Notes under the pieces: model-generated
Database searches by the model: none
Told to the model about the DNA's origin: nothing
The model's input: the letters and a program-made list of their open reading frames with translations, nothing else
Source of the DNA: Deltaproteobacteria bacterium
Lineage (GTDB): Bacteria > Desulfobacterota > Binatia > UBA1149 > SPBQ01
Reading direction: 5' to 3'
NCBI GenBank assembly: GCA_029262375.1
Contig: JAJCZM010000044.1
Location: 186,001 to 250,000 of the forward strand
DNA length: 64,000 nt
Part shown: one piece after another, positions 35,732 through 43,992 of the stretch
Position numbering within the stretch: the stretch's first letter is position 1
How the letters are laid out: every line of letters begins with the position of its first letter
Program-made: the position numbers and the translations under genes

Positions 35732-36754
35732 ATGACCGGATCCGGCACTCTAGAATCGTCGCTACGTAGCGCACTCGCACGCCGAGCGCCGCTCATCGCC
35801 GAGTGCGCAGCGCTCGAGACGGATTGCTATCGACTGTTTCACGGCACGCAAGAAGGGGCCCCAGGTCTCACACTGGATCGCTACGGCAGCGTCGCCTTGA
35901 TCCAGACTTTTCACCAAAACCTGCCCGAAGGAGCGGCCGATACGATCGCGCGCCTTCTCGAAGACGCACTGCCCGGCCTGACGGTTTGGTACAACGACCG
36001 CAGCAGCGCGGGCTCACGCGTCAGCAACGACCTGGCGGATGCGCAGCAGACTGCCGCCGAAGCCGAGATCGTGATCATGGAACACGGAGTCCGTTTCCTG
36101 TTCAGGGCGCGCCATCGCGGTAGCGACCCATGGCTCTTTCTCGACCTGCGGCCATCGCGGCGGGCGATTGCCGCCGAGGCATCGGGAAAGTCGCTTCTCA
36201 ATCTGTTTGCGTACACCTGCGGTGTCGGTGTCGTCGCAGCCGTCGCCGGTGCCACGCGCGTCGTGAACGTGGATTTTTCGCAGTCCGGGCTCGCGGTCGG
36301 CAGCGCCAACGCCGCGCTGAACGATGTCGGCGAGCGCTGCGCTGAGTTAGAGAGCGATGTATTCCCAGCGGTGCGGCAGTTCGCCGGTATCCGCCAGCCG
36401 CAAGCCGAACGTGGTCGCGGGCTTCCTGTCTTTCCGCAGGTCAAACGAGAGCAATTCGATTTGGTATTTCTAGATCCACCGGCACGTTCGAAGAGTCGCT
36501 TCGGTGTCGTCGATCTCGCGCGCGACTACCAAAGCGTGCTCAAGCCTTCTCTCGGCGCGGTCGCGCCGGGCGGCGCGCTCTACTGCACGAACAACGTAGC
36601 GCATGCGGATGAGAAAGAATGGCACGCTTTACTGCACCGTTGCGCCGACAAGTGCGGCCGACCGATCCGATCGCTCGACGTGCTGCGCCCCGGCGCCGAC
36701 TTCCCCAGCAATGACGATCGCCCGCCATTGAAGGTTGCGCGACTCGGTCTATAG
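35732..36754 (+). CDS. class I SAM-dependent methyltransferase, RlmI/RlmK-like
   Basis: A 340-residue protein like the bacterial 23S rRNA methyltransferases of the RlmI group. An RNA-binding fold opens the protein (CYRLFHGTQEGAPGLTLDRYG), with no PUA domain before it. The SAM-binding domain (about 160-300) has LLNLFAYTCGVGVVAAVAGA (motif I), VVNVDFSQSG and the catalytic FLDPPARSKSRFG around Asp248-Pro249-Pro250. Related enzymes methylate C1962 or G2069 of 23S rRNA; the exact base is not clear here. It is convergent with the MmcQ/YjbR gene. Confidence 0.85.
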   Translation: MTGSGTLESSLRSALARRAPLIAECAALETDCYRLFHGTQEGAPGLTLDRYGSVALIQTFHQNLPEGAADTIARLLEDALPGLTVWYNDRSSAGSRVSNDLADAQQTAAEAEIVIMEHGVRFLFRARHRGSDPWLFLDLRPSRRAIAAEASGKSLLNLFAYTCGVGVVAAVAGATRVVNVDFSQSGLAVGSANAALNDVGERCAELESDVFPAVRQFAGIRQPQAERGRGLPVFPQVKREQFDLVFLDPPARSKSRFGVVDLARDYQSVLKPSLGAVAPGGALYCTNNVAHADEKEWHALLHRCADKCGRPIRSLDVLRPGADFPSNDDRPPLKVARLGL

Positions 36755-36759
36755 AACCT

Positions 36760-37110
36760 CTACAAATTTTCCCGGACTTTCTTCGACAAACTCGCCACCA
36801 CCAAGCGATACGACTCTCCGATGAGTTCGGTGACGAGATGCGCCGGCAGAGTTCCGTCGAACACGAGTGTGTTCCAATGCCGCTTGTTCATGTGGTAGCC
36901 GGGAAGGATCGCCTCGTAGTGCTCGCGAAGCTCGACTGCATGCTCGGGCGCGCATTTGAGATTCATGCGCCCTATCTCATCGTCGTTCATTGATGCTGTC
37001 GCGAACATCTTGCCGCCGACCTTGTAGACCAGCACATCGGGGCCGAAGGGCGTCGTCTCTTGCGCCCCGGCCAGTCCCATGCAAGCTTCGATTGCTTCAC
37101 CCAAATCCAT
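36760..37110 (-). CDS. MmcQ/YjbR-family protein
   Basis: A 116-residue protein of the MmcQ/YjbR (DUF419) family with the CyaY-like fold. Landmarks are PFGPDVLVYKVGGKMFA, MNLKCAPEHAVELREHY and HMNKRHWNTLVFDG. Members bind DNA weakly and have no settled role. It is divergent from the ferrochelatase gene and its stop is five bases from the convergent methyltransferase stop, so it is probably transcribed alone. Confidence 0.88.
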   Translation of the reverse strand: MDLGEAIEACMGLAGAQETTPFGPDVLVYKVGGKMFATASMNDDEIGRMNLKCAPEHAVELREHYEAILPGYHMNKRHWNTLVFDGTLPAHLVTELIGESYRLVVASLSKKVRENL

Positions 37111-37222
37111 CGTAGGTTCCCTCGAACTCGCGAGTTCGCGGCGTGCCGCGTCGTCGGATTCATTTCATCGGCACGCCGACCAACATACAATGCTGCGCAG
37201 AGTACGCAGCCACGGAGTGAAA

Positions 37223-38263
37223 GTGAACCAACCCGACTATGACGCACTACTGTTCGTTTCGTTCGGCGGCCCGGAAGGCCCCGATGAGGTGCTGCCGTTT
37301 CTCGAGAATGTCACGCGGGGCCGCGGCGTCCCGCGCGAGCGTCTCGAAGTGGTCGCCCAGCAGTATGCGCTGTTCGGGGGCGTCAGCCCGATCAACGCGC
37401 AGAACCGCGCTCTGATCGCCGCGCTTGAGAAGGAACTGGCAGCGCACGACGTGCAACTGCCGATCTACTTCGGCAATCGCAATTGGCCGCCGATGCTAGA
37501 CGATACGATTGCGAAGATGGCCGACGACGGCATCACGAACGCACTCGCCTTCATGACATCCGCATACAGTTCCTATTCGGGCTGTCGGCAATATCGCGAA
37601 GACATAGAGCGGGCCCGTGCGAAGGTCGGAGCGGCGGCACCTGCCGTTCAGAAATTGCGCGCCTACTGGAATCACCCGGGATTCATCGAACCGATGATCG
37701 CCCACCTCAGGTCGGCGCTCTCCGAGGTACCCGAAGTCGAACGTGCGTCTACGCGCGTGTTGTTCTCGGCACACAGCCTTCCGGAGTCCATGGCGTCGAG
37801 TTCGGATTACGTGGCGCAATTGACGGACGCAGCGCAACTGATCGCAGACGCAAGCGGGCTCACCGAATGGGAGCAAGTCTATCAAAGCCGCAGCGGCGCT
37901 CCCTCGCAGCCTTGGTTGGAACCCGATATCGGCGACCGTATCGACGAGCTCGCCGCGCAAGGGATCCGCCGCGTCATCGTCGTCCCCGCCGGCTTCATCT
38001 CAGATCACATGGAAGTCCTCTACGATCTCGACACGCTGGCCCGCCAACGGGCCGACGCCGCCGGGATCGAGCTGGTGCGCGTTCGGACGGTCGGCACGAC
38101 GCCCGAGTTCGTCGCGATGATCCGCGAACTAATCGACGAAAGGACTAAACCGGGTACGCCCCAGCGCGCGCTCGGTAAGCTCGGGCCACGCTCGAGCACT
38201 TGCGCGCCGGATTGTTGTCCGGCACCGGTACGCCCCGCTGCCGCACGGCGACGCCCCGCGTAG
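37223..38263 (+). CDS. hemH: ferrochelatase
   Basis: A ferrochelatase of about 346 residues. I prefer the GTG at 37223 (VNQPDYDALLFVSFGGPEGP) with CGGAG five bases before it; an ATG at 37190 adds 11 residues. The catalytic His is in SAHSLPE (His184) and the metal-path acidic residue is in GFISDHMEVLYDLD. It inserts Fe2+ into a porphyrin at the last step of heme synthesis. Heme is needed by the P450 and the C-family oxidase in this window. The C-terminal ~50 residues carry a CAPDCCPAPV cluster that could bind metal or an iron-sulfur cluster. Confidence 0.93.
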   Translation: MNQPDYDALLFVSFGGPEGPDEVLPFLENVTRGRGVPRERLEVVAQQYALFGGVSPINAQNRALIAALEKELAAHDVQLPIYFGNRNWPPMLDDTIAKMADDGITNALAFMTSAYSSYSGCRQYREDIERARAKVGAAAPAVQKLRAYWNHPGFIEPMIAHLRSALSEVPEVERASTRVLFSAHSLPESMASSSDYVAQLTDAAQLIADASGLTEWEQVYQSRSGAPSQPWLEPDIGDRIDELAAQGIRRVIVVPAGFISDHMEVLYDLDTLARQRADAAGIELVRVRTVGTTPEFVAMIRELIDERTKPGTPQRALGKLGPRSSTCAPDCCPAPVRPAAARRRPA

Positions 38264-38316
38264 TGGAGCGCATCTGCTCTGGGCGTGACGGCTAGGCGCG
38301 CACTCTCAATCCCGCA

Positions 38317-39882
38317 TCAAACACACGGACAGCTGAGCACGACCCCTGGGGTACCGACCGCAACGTTCAAGCACACCAATGCGTCGGTGGCAGTCGTCGG
38401 AAGACTCCCCTTGGGCGCGCAGATGCACTCGGGCGAACAGGTCGCCAGACCAACCGCCGCCCGAAGAATGAACAAGCAATCGGTCGCCAGAGGATTCGGC
38501 CCGGTGCTGACGGGCTGCGCGCACATCGTACCGCCCGGCAATGTCGTCGTCGTACTCGACGTCGTCGTCACTGAGGTAGTGGTCGTCGTGGTCGTGGGGC
38601 CGCCGAGGGTCGTCGTCGTCGTGGAGCCTTCGGGAATGCGGCGCATGCGCTGCGCGAACACGTCGGAGTAGTAGCCGTTCTGAAAGTAGCTCGTCCAGGT
38701 GACGACGAAACTTCCGTCGGGCGCACTCGCAACCGCCGAGCGCCCCTGAGTGTTCGACGTGTACGTGTTGACGACCATCTCGTCACCGAGCGCCACCGCA
38801 TCGCCGCCGAACTCACGAACCACCACCGTGCCAATGTCGCCATCTACGTTCTGACTATCCCAGACGACGACAAAGCGATCGCCTGGAAGCGAAGCGATGG
38901 AAGGATACTCTTGATTGTCGGAGGTATAGGCGTTCACGACGAACTCGGTACCTACCGGCAGCCCGTCGGTTCCGAATCGACGTCCACCGATACCGAACAG
39001 ATCACCGTCGATATTCTCACTGGTCCATACGAACACCGCACTGCCGTCGTCACGGAGTAAGGCCGCGCCGTCACGTTGTTCGCCGGCATTGGTAGTGTGC
39101 ACGATGAACTGCGTGCCAATGGGTGTCCCCGTGACGTCGTAACGTCGTGCTGCAACCCCCGAGCTACCGTTAGCAACACCATCCCCGTTGTAAAGCACGA
39201 TGAACTCACCCGACGCGTTGCTCGCTACGAACGGTTTACGATCGGCGTCCAAGTCGGTTCCAACGGGAATCTGTGCGCCGACCGGAGCACCGGCGGAACT
39301 CACGATTCGCGCGAATACATCAGGCAAGAGTCCCGACTGAATACCGTCCCATGCCACGACAAAACCGCCGCCGGGAAGCGGCGCCGCCGACGGGTAGGCG
39401 GGAAACAGCTGCATCGACGTATCGATCTGGAACTCAGCGCCTGTCGCGCCACCGGAGCTGTCGTAGCGCTGCGCTTCTACCGATCCCGAACTATAGTCGT
39501 CGTTCGTCCAGACCACCGCGAAGCTTCCGTCGGGCTGCATGGCCAGGCTCGACTGTTCTTGCAGATACAGCGTCGTCGTATTGACGACGAAGTCATCGGC
39601 TTTCGGCGTTCCGTCTGCGGAAAAGCGCCGTGCCGCCACCGACGTGGCGGAGCCGTCTTGATAGTAACTCTGCCAGGTAACAACGAAGTCACCGTCGTCA
39701 GCAACGCCTACCTGCGCCTTCCCGCGCGTACGCTGGTAGTTGCTGGTGTAGGTGTTGACCTGCATCTCTCCGCCGAGCTTTTCTAGTTCGGCGGCCGAAT
39801 CCGACACGAGTAACGCGACAGCGAAACAGGCGCACAGCAATGGAAAGAGACGAAGTGAGTGATATGCCGCTCGAACTTTCAT
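38317..39882 (-). CDS. secreted protein with VNTYTSN beta-propeller repeats and dockerin-like tail
   Basis: A 521-residue exported protein with signal peptide at 1-31 (ending DSAAE) and AGGAAG before the start. Residues 35-420 consist of repeated blades about 55 residues long: FVVTWQSYYQDGSATSV, FAVVWTNDDYSSGSV, FVVVWDSQNVDGDIGTV and FVVTWTSYFQNGYYSDV, each followed by a VNTYT-type strand. The same blade occurs in the 589-residue protein at 31114. A Thr-rich linker and a dockerin-like pair (LATDCLFILRAAVGL, TATDALVCLNVAVGT) close the protein, which ends LSCPCV. It is probably a surface propeller. Confidence 0.78.
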   Translation of the reverse strand: MKVRAAYHSLRLFPLLCACFAVALLVSDSAAELEKLGGEMQVNTYTSNYQRTRGKAQVGVADDGDFVVTWQSYYQDGSATSVAARRFSADGTPKADDFVVNTTTLYLQEQSSLAMQPDGSFAVVWTNDDYSSGSVEAQRYDSSGGATGAEFQIDTSMQLFPAYPSAAPLPGGGFVVAWDGIQSGLLPDVFARIVSSAGAPVGAQIPVGTDLDADRKPFVASNASGEFIVLYNGDGVANGSSGVAARRYDVTGTPIGTQFIVHTTNAGEQRDGAALLRDDGSAVFVWTSENIDGDLFGIGGRRFGTDGLPVGTEFVVNAYTSDNQEYPSIASLPGDRFVVVWDSQNVDGDIGTVVVREFGGDAVALGDEMVVNTYTSNTQGRSAVASAPDGSFVVTWTSYFQNGYYSDVFAQRMRRIPEGSTTTTTLGGPTTTTTTTSVTTTSSTTTTLPGGTMCAQPVSTGPNPLATDCLFILRAAVGLATCSPECICAPKGSLPTTATDALVCLNVAVGTPGVVLSCPCV

Positions 39883-40021
39883 TGGACTTCCTCGGGGCTA
39901 TTCGTGGTGGCGAAATGAGCGAATAAACACATCGCTCGGCTCCAACGAAAAACCAATATCAGATGAAATCCCGTCTGCGAAGCAAAAGAGTAACGAAAGC
40001 AACGCAGGTCTCAGACCGGCG

Positions 40022-40687
40022 TCACGTACTCGGCCGCGCCATGAAGATCTTCTGATCGGCGAGTTGCTCCTCACGCACTTGTCGTACGCACGAGCGCTCG
40101 TCCATCAGCTCTCGATGCCGAGCGATCGCAGGGATCTCGGCCAGCAGGTCTACTCCGTAGATCGCCTTGCACGCTATCGACACGGGTTCGAAATGGAAGG
40201 TCGCCGAGAAGTCGGCGAGAGTGAGCTGAGATCCGAGAATGTACGGATCGAATTGCGCAAGCTGCTTCAGTCCGTCGATGCCTCGCTGGATCAACGGACG
40301 TGCGTGTAGCTTCACCTCTTCACTCACCTTGCCGTGCGAAGAGAAGACCTGCGGGTAGAGACGTCGTGCCGACATCTCGAGATAGAGGTCGATGATCTCC
40401 ATGAGTTCCCGAACCCGTGCGCGCCCGAGCGGATCGGCAGGCCACAAGGGCAGCGCTGGATCGGGATACACCTCTTCGAGATAGTTGAGGATCACCTTGG
40501 TCTCGCCGAGGAACACACCGTCCTCGATTTCCAGGCACGGGTACTTCCCCGTCGGATTGCGCGCCCGATACGCGTCGTCGGGAGGCGGATACGCGATCAC
40601 TTCCTCGAACTCGATGCCCTTTTCCATCGCGACGACCTTGACCACGTTGTGGTAGTTGCTGAATGGGAACCCGTGAAGTTTGAGCAT
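40022..40687 (-). CDS. glutathione S-transferase
   Basis: A 221-residue GST. The start at 40687 (MLKLHGFPFSNYHNVVKV) sits six bases after AAAGGAG; the ATG two codons earlier is too close. The N-terminal thioredoxin fold has PFSNYHNV, where Ser/Asn stand at the catalytic position, and KYPCLEIEDGVFLGETKVIL (the glutathione-binding E[ST] site). The all-helical C-terminal domain follows. It probably detoxifies electrophiles. It is divergent from an HxlR regulator, with an 11-bp inverted repeat between them, so expression is likely controlled by that regulator. Confidence 0.9.
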   Translation of the reverse strand: MLKLHGFPFSNYHNVVKVVAMEKGIEFEEVIAYPPPDDAYRARNPTGKYPCLEIEDGVFLGETKVILNYLEEVYPDPALPLWPADPLGRARVRELMEIIDLYLEMSARRLYPQVFSSHGKVSEEVKLHARPLIQRGIDGLKQLAQFDPYILGSQLTLADFSATFHFEPVSIACKAIYGVDLLAEIPAIARHRELMDERSCVRQVREEQLADQKIFMARPST

Positions 40688-40740
40688 GGCCATCTCCTTT
40701 CCCGGAAGTCGCTGGCACTGGGACTTTCCGGGCGAAATCA

Positions 40741-40800
40741 ATCACTTGCACTTTGCAATTGATTGCAGAATACGCCGATTACTGGCATTGTGCAAGTGAT
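40741..40800. promoter_or_regulatory. inverted repeat operator between GST and HxlR genes
   Basis: ATCACTTGCAC at 40741-40751 is the exact inverted complement of GTGCAAGTGAT at 40790-40800, centred between two divergent genes. A third half-like TTGCAATTGATTGCA lies inside. HxlR-family dimers bind such two-arm sites and often autoregulate. Confidence 0.7.
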
Positions 40801-41212
40801 GACTTTCGATCCCGACCAACGCCGCTCCGGATGCCCGGTGAGCTGCTCACTCGATCTACTCGGCGACAAGTGGAGCCTGTTGATCGTGCGCGACATGGTC
40901 TTCGTCCATAAGCGCTACTTCAAAGAATTCCTGACTTCCGATGAAGGGATTGCCACCAACATTCTCACGGACCGCCTTGGCAAGCTCGAAGCCGCAGGCA
41001 TCATCAGCAAACGCCCCGACCCCGATAACGGTCGGCAGGTGATCTACACCCTCACCGACAAGGGCGTCGCGCTGGTCCCGCTACTGGTGGAGTTGGTCTG
41101 TTGGGGAGCGCTGTACGACAACGCTCCCGATGCCGACGCCGACATCGTGCGCAGCATCAGCAAAGACAAACAGCGTTTCGTCAACAAGCTGACGAACGCA
41201 ATTCAACGCTAG
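40799..41212 (+). CDS. HxlR-family winged-helix transcriptional regulator
   Basis: A 137-residue regulator from the ATG at 40799, which overlaps the right arm of the inverted repeat; the TTG at 40763 is less likely. The typical HxlR opening is CPVSCSLDLLGDKWSLLIVRDM, with a Cys that can act as a redox or electrophile sensor. Then come the recognition helix (FLTSDEGIATNILTDRLGKLE) and wing (DPDNGRQVIYTLTDKG). The usual targets are adjacent divergent genes, here GST. No Shine-Dalgarno sequence precedes the ATG, so the mRNA may be leaderless. It converges on the next gene with a four-base overlap. Confidence 0.9.
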   Translation: MTFDPDQRRSGCPVSCSLDLLGDKWSLLIVRDMVFVHKRYFKEFLTSDEGIATNILTDRLGKLEAAGIISKRPDPDNGRQVIYTLTDKGVALVPLLVELVCWGALYDNAPDADADIVRSISKDKQRFVNKLTNAIQR

Positions 41213-41901
41213 CGCGTCAGTTCCGCCTTTAGCGCCAAGACCGGATCCATGTCTCGCCACGCAACGTTTCCGTACGGTACTGCCGCAAGAAAGAACAAGC
41301 CGCTGACCGCGTTCCATAGCGCGATCGCACCGCCATGGTGCAGCGACGCCGGATCGAGCGCGTTTGAGATCGCAATCCCCAAATGAATCGCGAAGAAGAG
41401 CGCGGCGGTACCCTGTACGAAGCGAATCCCGATGCGGCCGAACAGGATCACCGCCGGAGCAAGTACGAGCGTCAGTACCAGGTGCCAACCGGCCATGTGG
41501 TAGGCCATCTTGAGCGACCACACGCTGTCCGTCGCGTACGCGCGTTCGAGATAGAGATAGCTCGCGATGAAACCCGCCAGCGAGGCAGCCGCGACCAGCA
41601 GGGCGTGACGCCACGCCGTTCGCGATGCGCGCGGACTCAACGAAGACTCGTCTACGGCGGGGATACCGTCGATCTCGACATGTAGTGCGCCGCCTGCGCC
41701 GTCCTCGTCGAGCTTCATTCGCAATGTGCGTCCGTCGAGATCCGCGCTCACGCCGCGACGCAGGTCATCGCGATCCTGTGCGCACAGCACGTCGCGCCCC
41801 TCGATGCGTAACATCGTCTCACCGCCACCGTACGCACTCTCGACGGTGACGGCCGGCCAATCCGGCAACGGGAGGCGCAAATTCCAGACGCGCCCGCTCA
41901 C
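41209..41901 (-). CDS. membrane protein of unknown function
   Basis: A 230-residue protein starting with GTG. An N-terminal ~90-residue soluble region (DWPAVTVESAYGGGETM, VDESSLSPRAS) is followed by four hydrophobic segments (HALLVAAASLAGFIASYLYL, GWHLVLTLVLAPAVILF, FVQGTAALFFAIHLGIAI, ALWNAVSGLFFLAAVPYG). I do not recognise the family. Its stop overlaps the HxlR stop by four bases on the opposite strand. Confidence 0.6.
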   Translation of the reverse strand: MSGRVWNLRLPLPDWPAVTVESAYGGGETMLRIEGRDVLCAQDRDDLRRGVSADLDGRTLRMKLDEDGAGGALHVEIDGIPAVDESSLSPRASRTAWRHALLVAAASLAGFIASYLYLERAYATDSVWSLKMAYHMAGWHLVLTLVLAPAVILFGRIGIRFVQGTAALFFAIHLGIAISNALDPASLHHGGAIALWNAVSGLFFLAAVPYGNVAWRDMDPVLALKAELTR

Positions 41902-41958
41902 GCAACCGCCCCCGGGGCCTGTAACTGTCCGGCGCGTGCCGGTAACATCGTTGTCAGC

Positions 41959-42366
41959 ATGGAGCGAAACGAATCACCGCGCCCCGACTGGGCCCGCGAT
42001 GCCGAGCAAGATCTCGGCGCGACGGTCCCGCACGCGTATCTTCCCATTTGGATCAGCGCACCGGCTTGGCTGGTACTCGCGTGGGGCTCGACGGCACTCC
42101 AGCCGCCGGTTGCAGGTCCGATGACTGCCGGTACAGTCGCAGTCGTCGCGATCGCCACTGGAATGCTCGCACGTCGCCGCCCTTGCCCCACGCTGCTGCG
42201 CTTCTGGGCGGCTTTGGTCGCCGCGCTGTTCGGATTTATCTTCGCACTGCTGCTCACACTGAACACCGATTCGCTGCTACGCACGACGTGGGCGACCGCG
42301 TTCGGAATGCTGCTCGGGTACTCGCTGGTGATGACGGTACGACGCGACATCACGGCTCCTCGCTAG
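41959..42366 (+). CDS. small membrane protein of unknown function
   Basis: A 135-residue protein with four predicted membrane segments (LPIWISAPAWLVLAWGS, MTAGTVAVVAIATGML, LLRFWAALVAALFGFIFALL, WATAFGMLLGYSLVMTV). An acidic N-terminus (residues 1-22) precedes them. Family unknown. Its stop overlaps the stop of the convergent oxidase-operon gene by 17 bases. Confidence 0.5.
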   Translation: MERNESPRPDWARDAEQDLGATVPHAYLPIWISAPAWLVLAWGSTALQPPVAGPMTAGTVAVVAIATGMLARRRPCPTLLRFWAALVAALFGFIFALLLTLNTDSLLRTTWATAFGMLLGYSLVMTVRRDITAPR

Positions 42367-43279
42367 CCGTCGATCCGAGAACCACCGTTACGTGATCTCG
42401 GCCTGCGACCGCGGCGCGCGCGCGGACCAGTACTTCGTCTATGACCGCATAGGCCAGGAGCTCGAGACTTCCGTCGGGAACCTGCGCCAGCGCGAACTCT
42501 CCCGCCGCGTCCGTCCACGTGAAGTACGGATTGTCTGCGACATAGATCCATGCGCGAGCGCCGATCCCACCGGCACTCGGCTCGAGATGAACGAGCCCTG
42601 CGTGCTGTTGTTTCGCCGTCGCAACGGGAACGCCCGGTAGCGCCGCTACATTGAAGGCGCTACGGCCATCAATCGTGCCACGCACGGTCGCAGTCGTGGA
42701 ACCGGAGTTACGAAACACGATGCGTTCGCCGACGGCGATCACGCCGAGCACCGGACGGATATCGTCGCTGGTGATCTCTACATCGGGGGCTGCCGTTGCG
42801 CCGGCCGACGCGCGCGCACGGCGATCGAACGGCTTGCCCACGAGCTGCTCGGGCAACATCACCAAGGCATGCGCGATCGCTTCGCCGTCCGTGTCTACTA
42901 CGCGGCCCTTCAGTAACGCCCCCTCGAAGTTCGCTGCCGCCTCATAGTGCGTCGTCGCGGCGCTCGGCTCGTTGAGATTCGGTTGCAGATGAGGAGCCGT
43001 GCCCGCGACCATGAAGTGATAGAGCCCGACGGTGATCAGCATCTTGATCGACCAAACGATGAGGACGGCGACTGTGATTTCGCTCAGCGTCATGGCGCGA
43101 TGCCGAAACCAGAAGAAAATCAGCGTCAGCGGAACGACCGCGAGGTATGAGACGACGAAACGTCCTACATGTGAGGCTCCCGGCGCCGTGTTCCACAACA
43201 GAGTCGGGTAGGTGAGAAACAGCAGCGTCGACAGCGTGATCAGACCGAACAGGTCGGATGCGTACAGTGCCCTTCTCAT
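42350..43279 (-). CDS. membrane-anchored cupredoxin/carboxypeptidase-regulatory-like protein
   Basis: A 309-residue protein, last gene of the oxidase operon. It starts with ATG overlapping the previous stop as ATGA. Three N-terminal membrane segments (LFGLITLSTLLFLTYPTLLW, RFVVSYLAVVPLTLIFFWF, ITVAVLIVWSIKMLITVGLY) carry a periplasmic domain of about 200 residues. That domain has a carboxypeptidase-regulatory-like beta-sandwich (LKGRVVDTDGEAIAHALVML) and a plastocyanin-like part (ERIVFRNSGSTTATV, VADNPYFTWTDAAGEFALAQV) in which the usual copper Cys is missing. It may help copper handling or electron input, but function is unproven. Confidence 0.55.
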   Translation of the reverse strand: MRRALYASDLFGLITLSTLLFLTYPTLLWNTAPGASHVGRFVVSYLAVVPLTLIFFWFRHRAMTLSEITVAVLIVWSIKMLITVGLYHFMVAGTAPHLQPNLNEPSAATTHYEAAANFEGALLKGRVVDTDGEAIAHALVMLPEQLVGKPFDRRARASAGATAAPDVEITSDDIRPVLGVIAVGERIVFRNSGSTTATVRGTIDGRSAFNVAALPGVPVATAKQQHAGLVHLEPSAGGIGARAWIYVADNPYFTWTDAAGEFALAQVPDGSLELLAYAVIDEVLVRARAAVAGRDHVTVVLGSTASEEP

Positions 43280-43992
43280 CGAACCACCAGTTGCGAACTC
43301 GGCGGATCGCAGTGCCCGCCACTTCCGGCCTGCGCCCCACCGATGAACGGTCGCACGGCAACGGCAACCGCGAATACGATCAACGCCGCACCGGCCGCAC
43401 GAGACAGACTATCCGGCAAGCGCATCGCGACCGCACCGGATCTCGTCATCAGAAGTACGGGAACCACGAGCACCGGAGTACCCGCCATCGCGAACAGCGC
43501 CATTCCGGTAAGACCGAGCAACGGATCTCCGGTTGCTACGGCCAGGGCGACCGCAGTTGCCAAGGCTCCACAGGGAAGAAAGGCCGTAGCCATGCCCAAC
43601 GAGAGCCCGCCGGTCGGCAGGAACCTTGCGGCGCGATCGATGATTTGGCCGCGAGAACGAAATCGCTCGGTCAGGCGCAGTTCGGGCAGCAATCTGTGAA
43701 TCCCCTGCACGAACACGACGAGCGCGGCGATCTCGATCAGGACGATCGAAATCCGCCGGCCTGCTTCCGTCATCACGACCGCACCGAACGTTCCTGCGAG
43801 CACACCGATGAACGCGTAACCGGCGGCACGTCCAAAGACGTAGCCTAGCGTCTCTCGCTTACTGACACCGTGCCGGCCAACGCAGGCGCGGGCCGCGAGC
43901 GGTCCGCACATGAGCATACAATGCGGAATCGAGAGCACGCCGAGCGACACGAACGCGAACAGAGTCGCGACGTCGGTAACAATCTCGGTCAC
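43276..43992 (-). CDS. TauE/SafE-like (CcoS-neighbour type) membrane protein
   Basis: A 238-residue membrane protein from GTG 43992, whose GTGA overlaps the stop of the copper ATPase; the longer frame is antisense-like. It carries a conserved Cys-rich first span (SIPHCMLMCGPLAARAC), a TauE/SafE pattern and FLPCGALATAVALAVATGDP in a later span. Such six- to eight-span proteins (often annotated sulfite exporter TauE/SafE or CcoS-associated) occur in cbb3-type oxidase clusters, where they may move copper or thiol compounds. Operon position supports an assembly role. Confidence 0.72.
   Translation of the reverse strand: MTEIVTDVATLFAFVSLGVLSIPHCMLMCGPLAARACVGRHGVSKRETLGYVFGRAAGYAFIGVLAGTFGAVVMTEAGRRISIVLIEIAALVVFVQGIHRLLPELRLTERFRSRGQIIDRAARFLPTGGLSLGMATAFLPCGALATAVALAVATGDPLLGLTGMALFAMAGTPVLVVPVLLMTRSGAVAMRLPDSLSRAAGAALIVFAVAVAVRPFIGGAQAGSGGHCDPPSSQLVVR

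Noticed and set aside
42350-42366. Gene decay at convergent overlaps
   Set aside because: The 17-base overlap here, and the four-base overlap at 41209-41212, join two intact frames each; overlaps of this size are normal in compact genomes.
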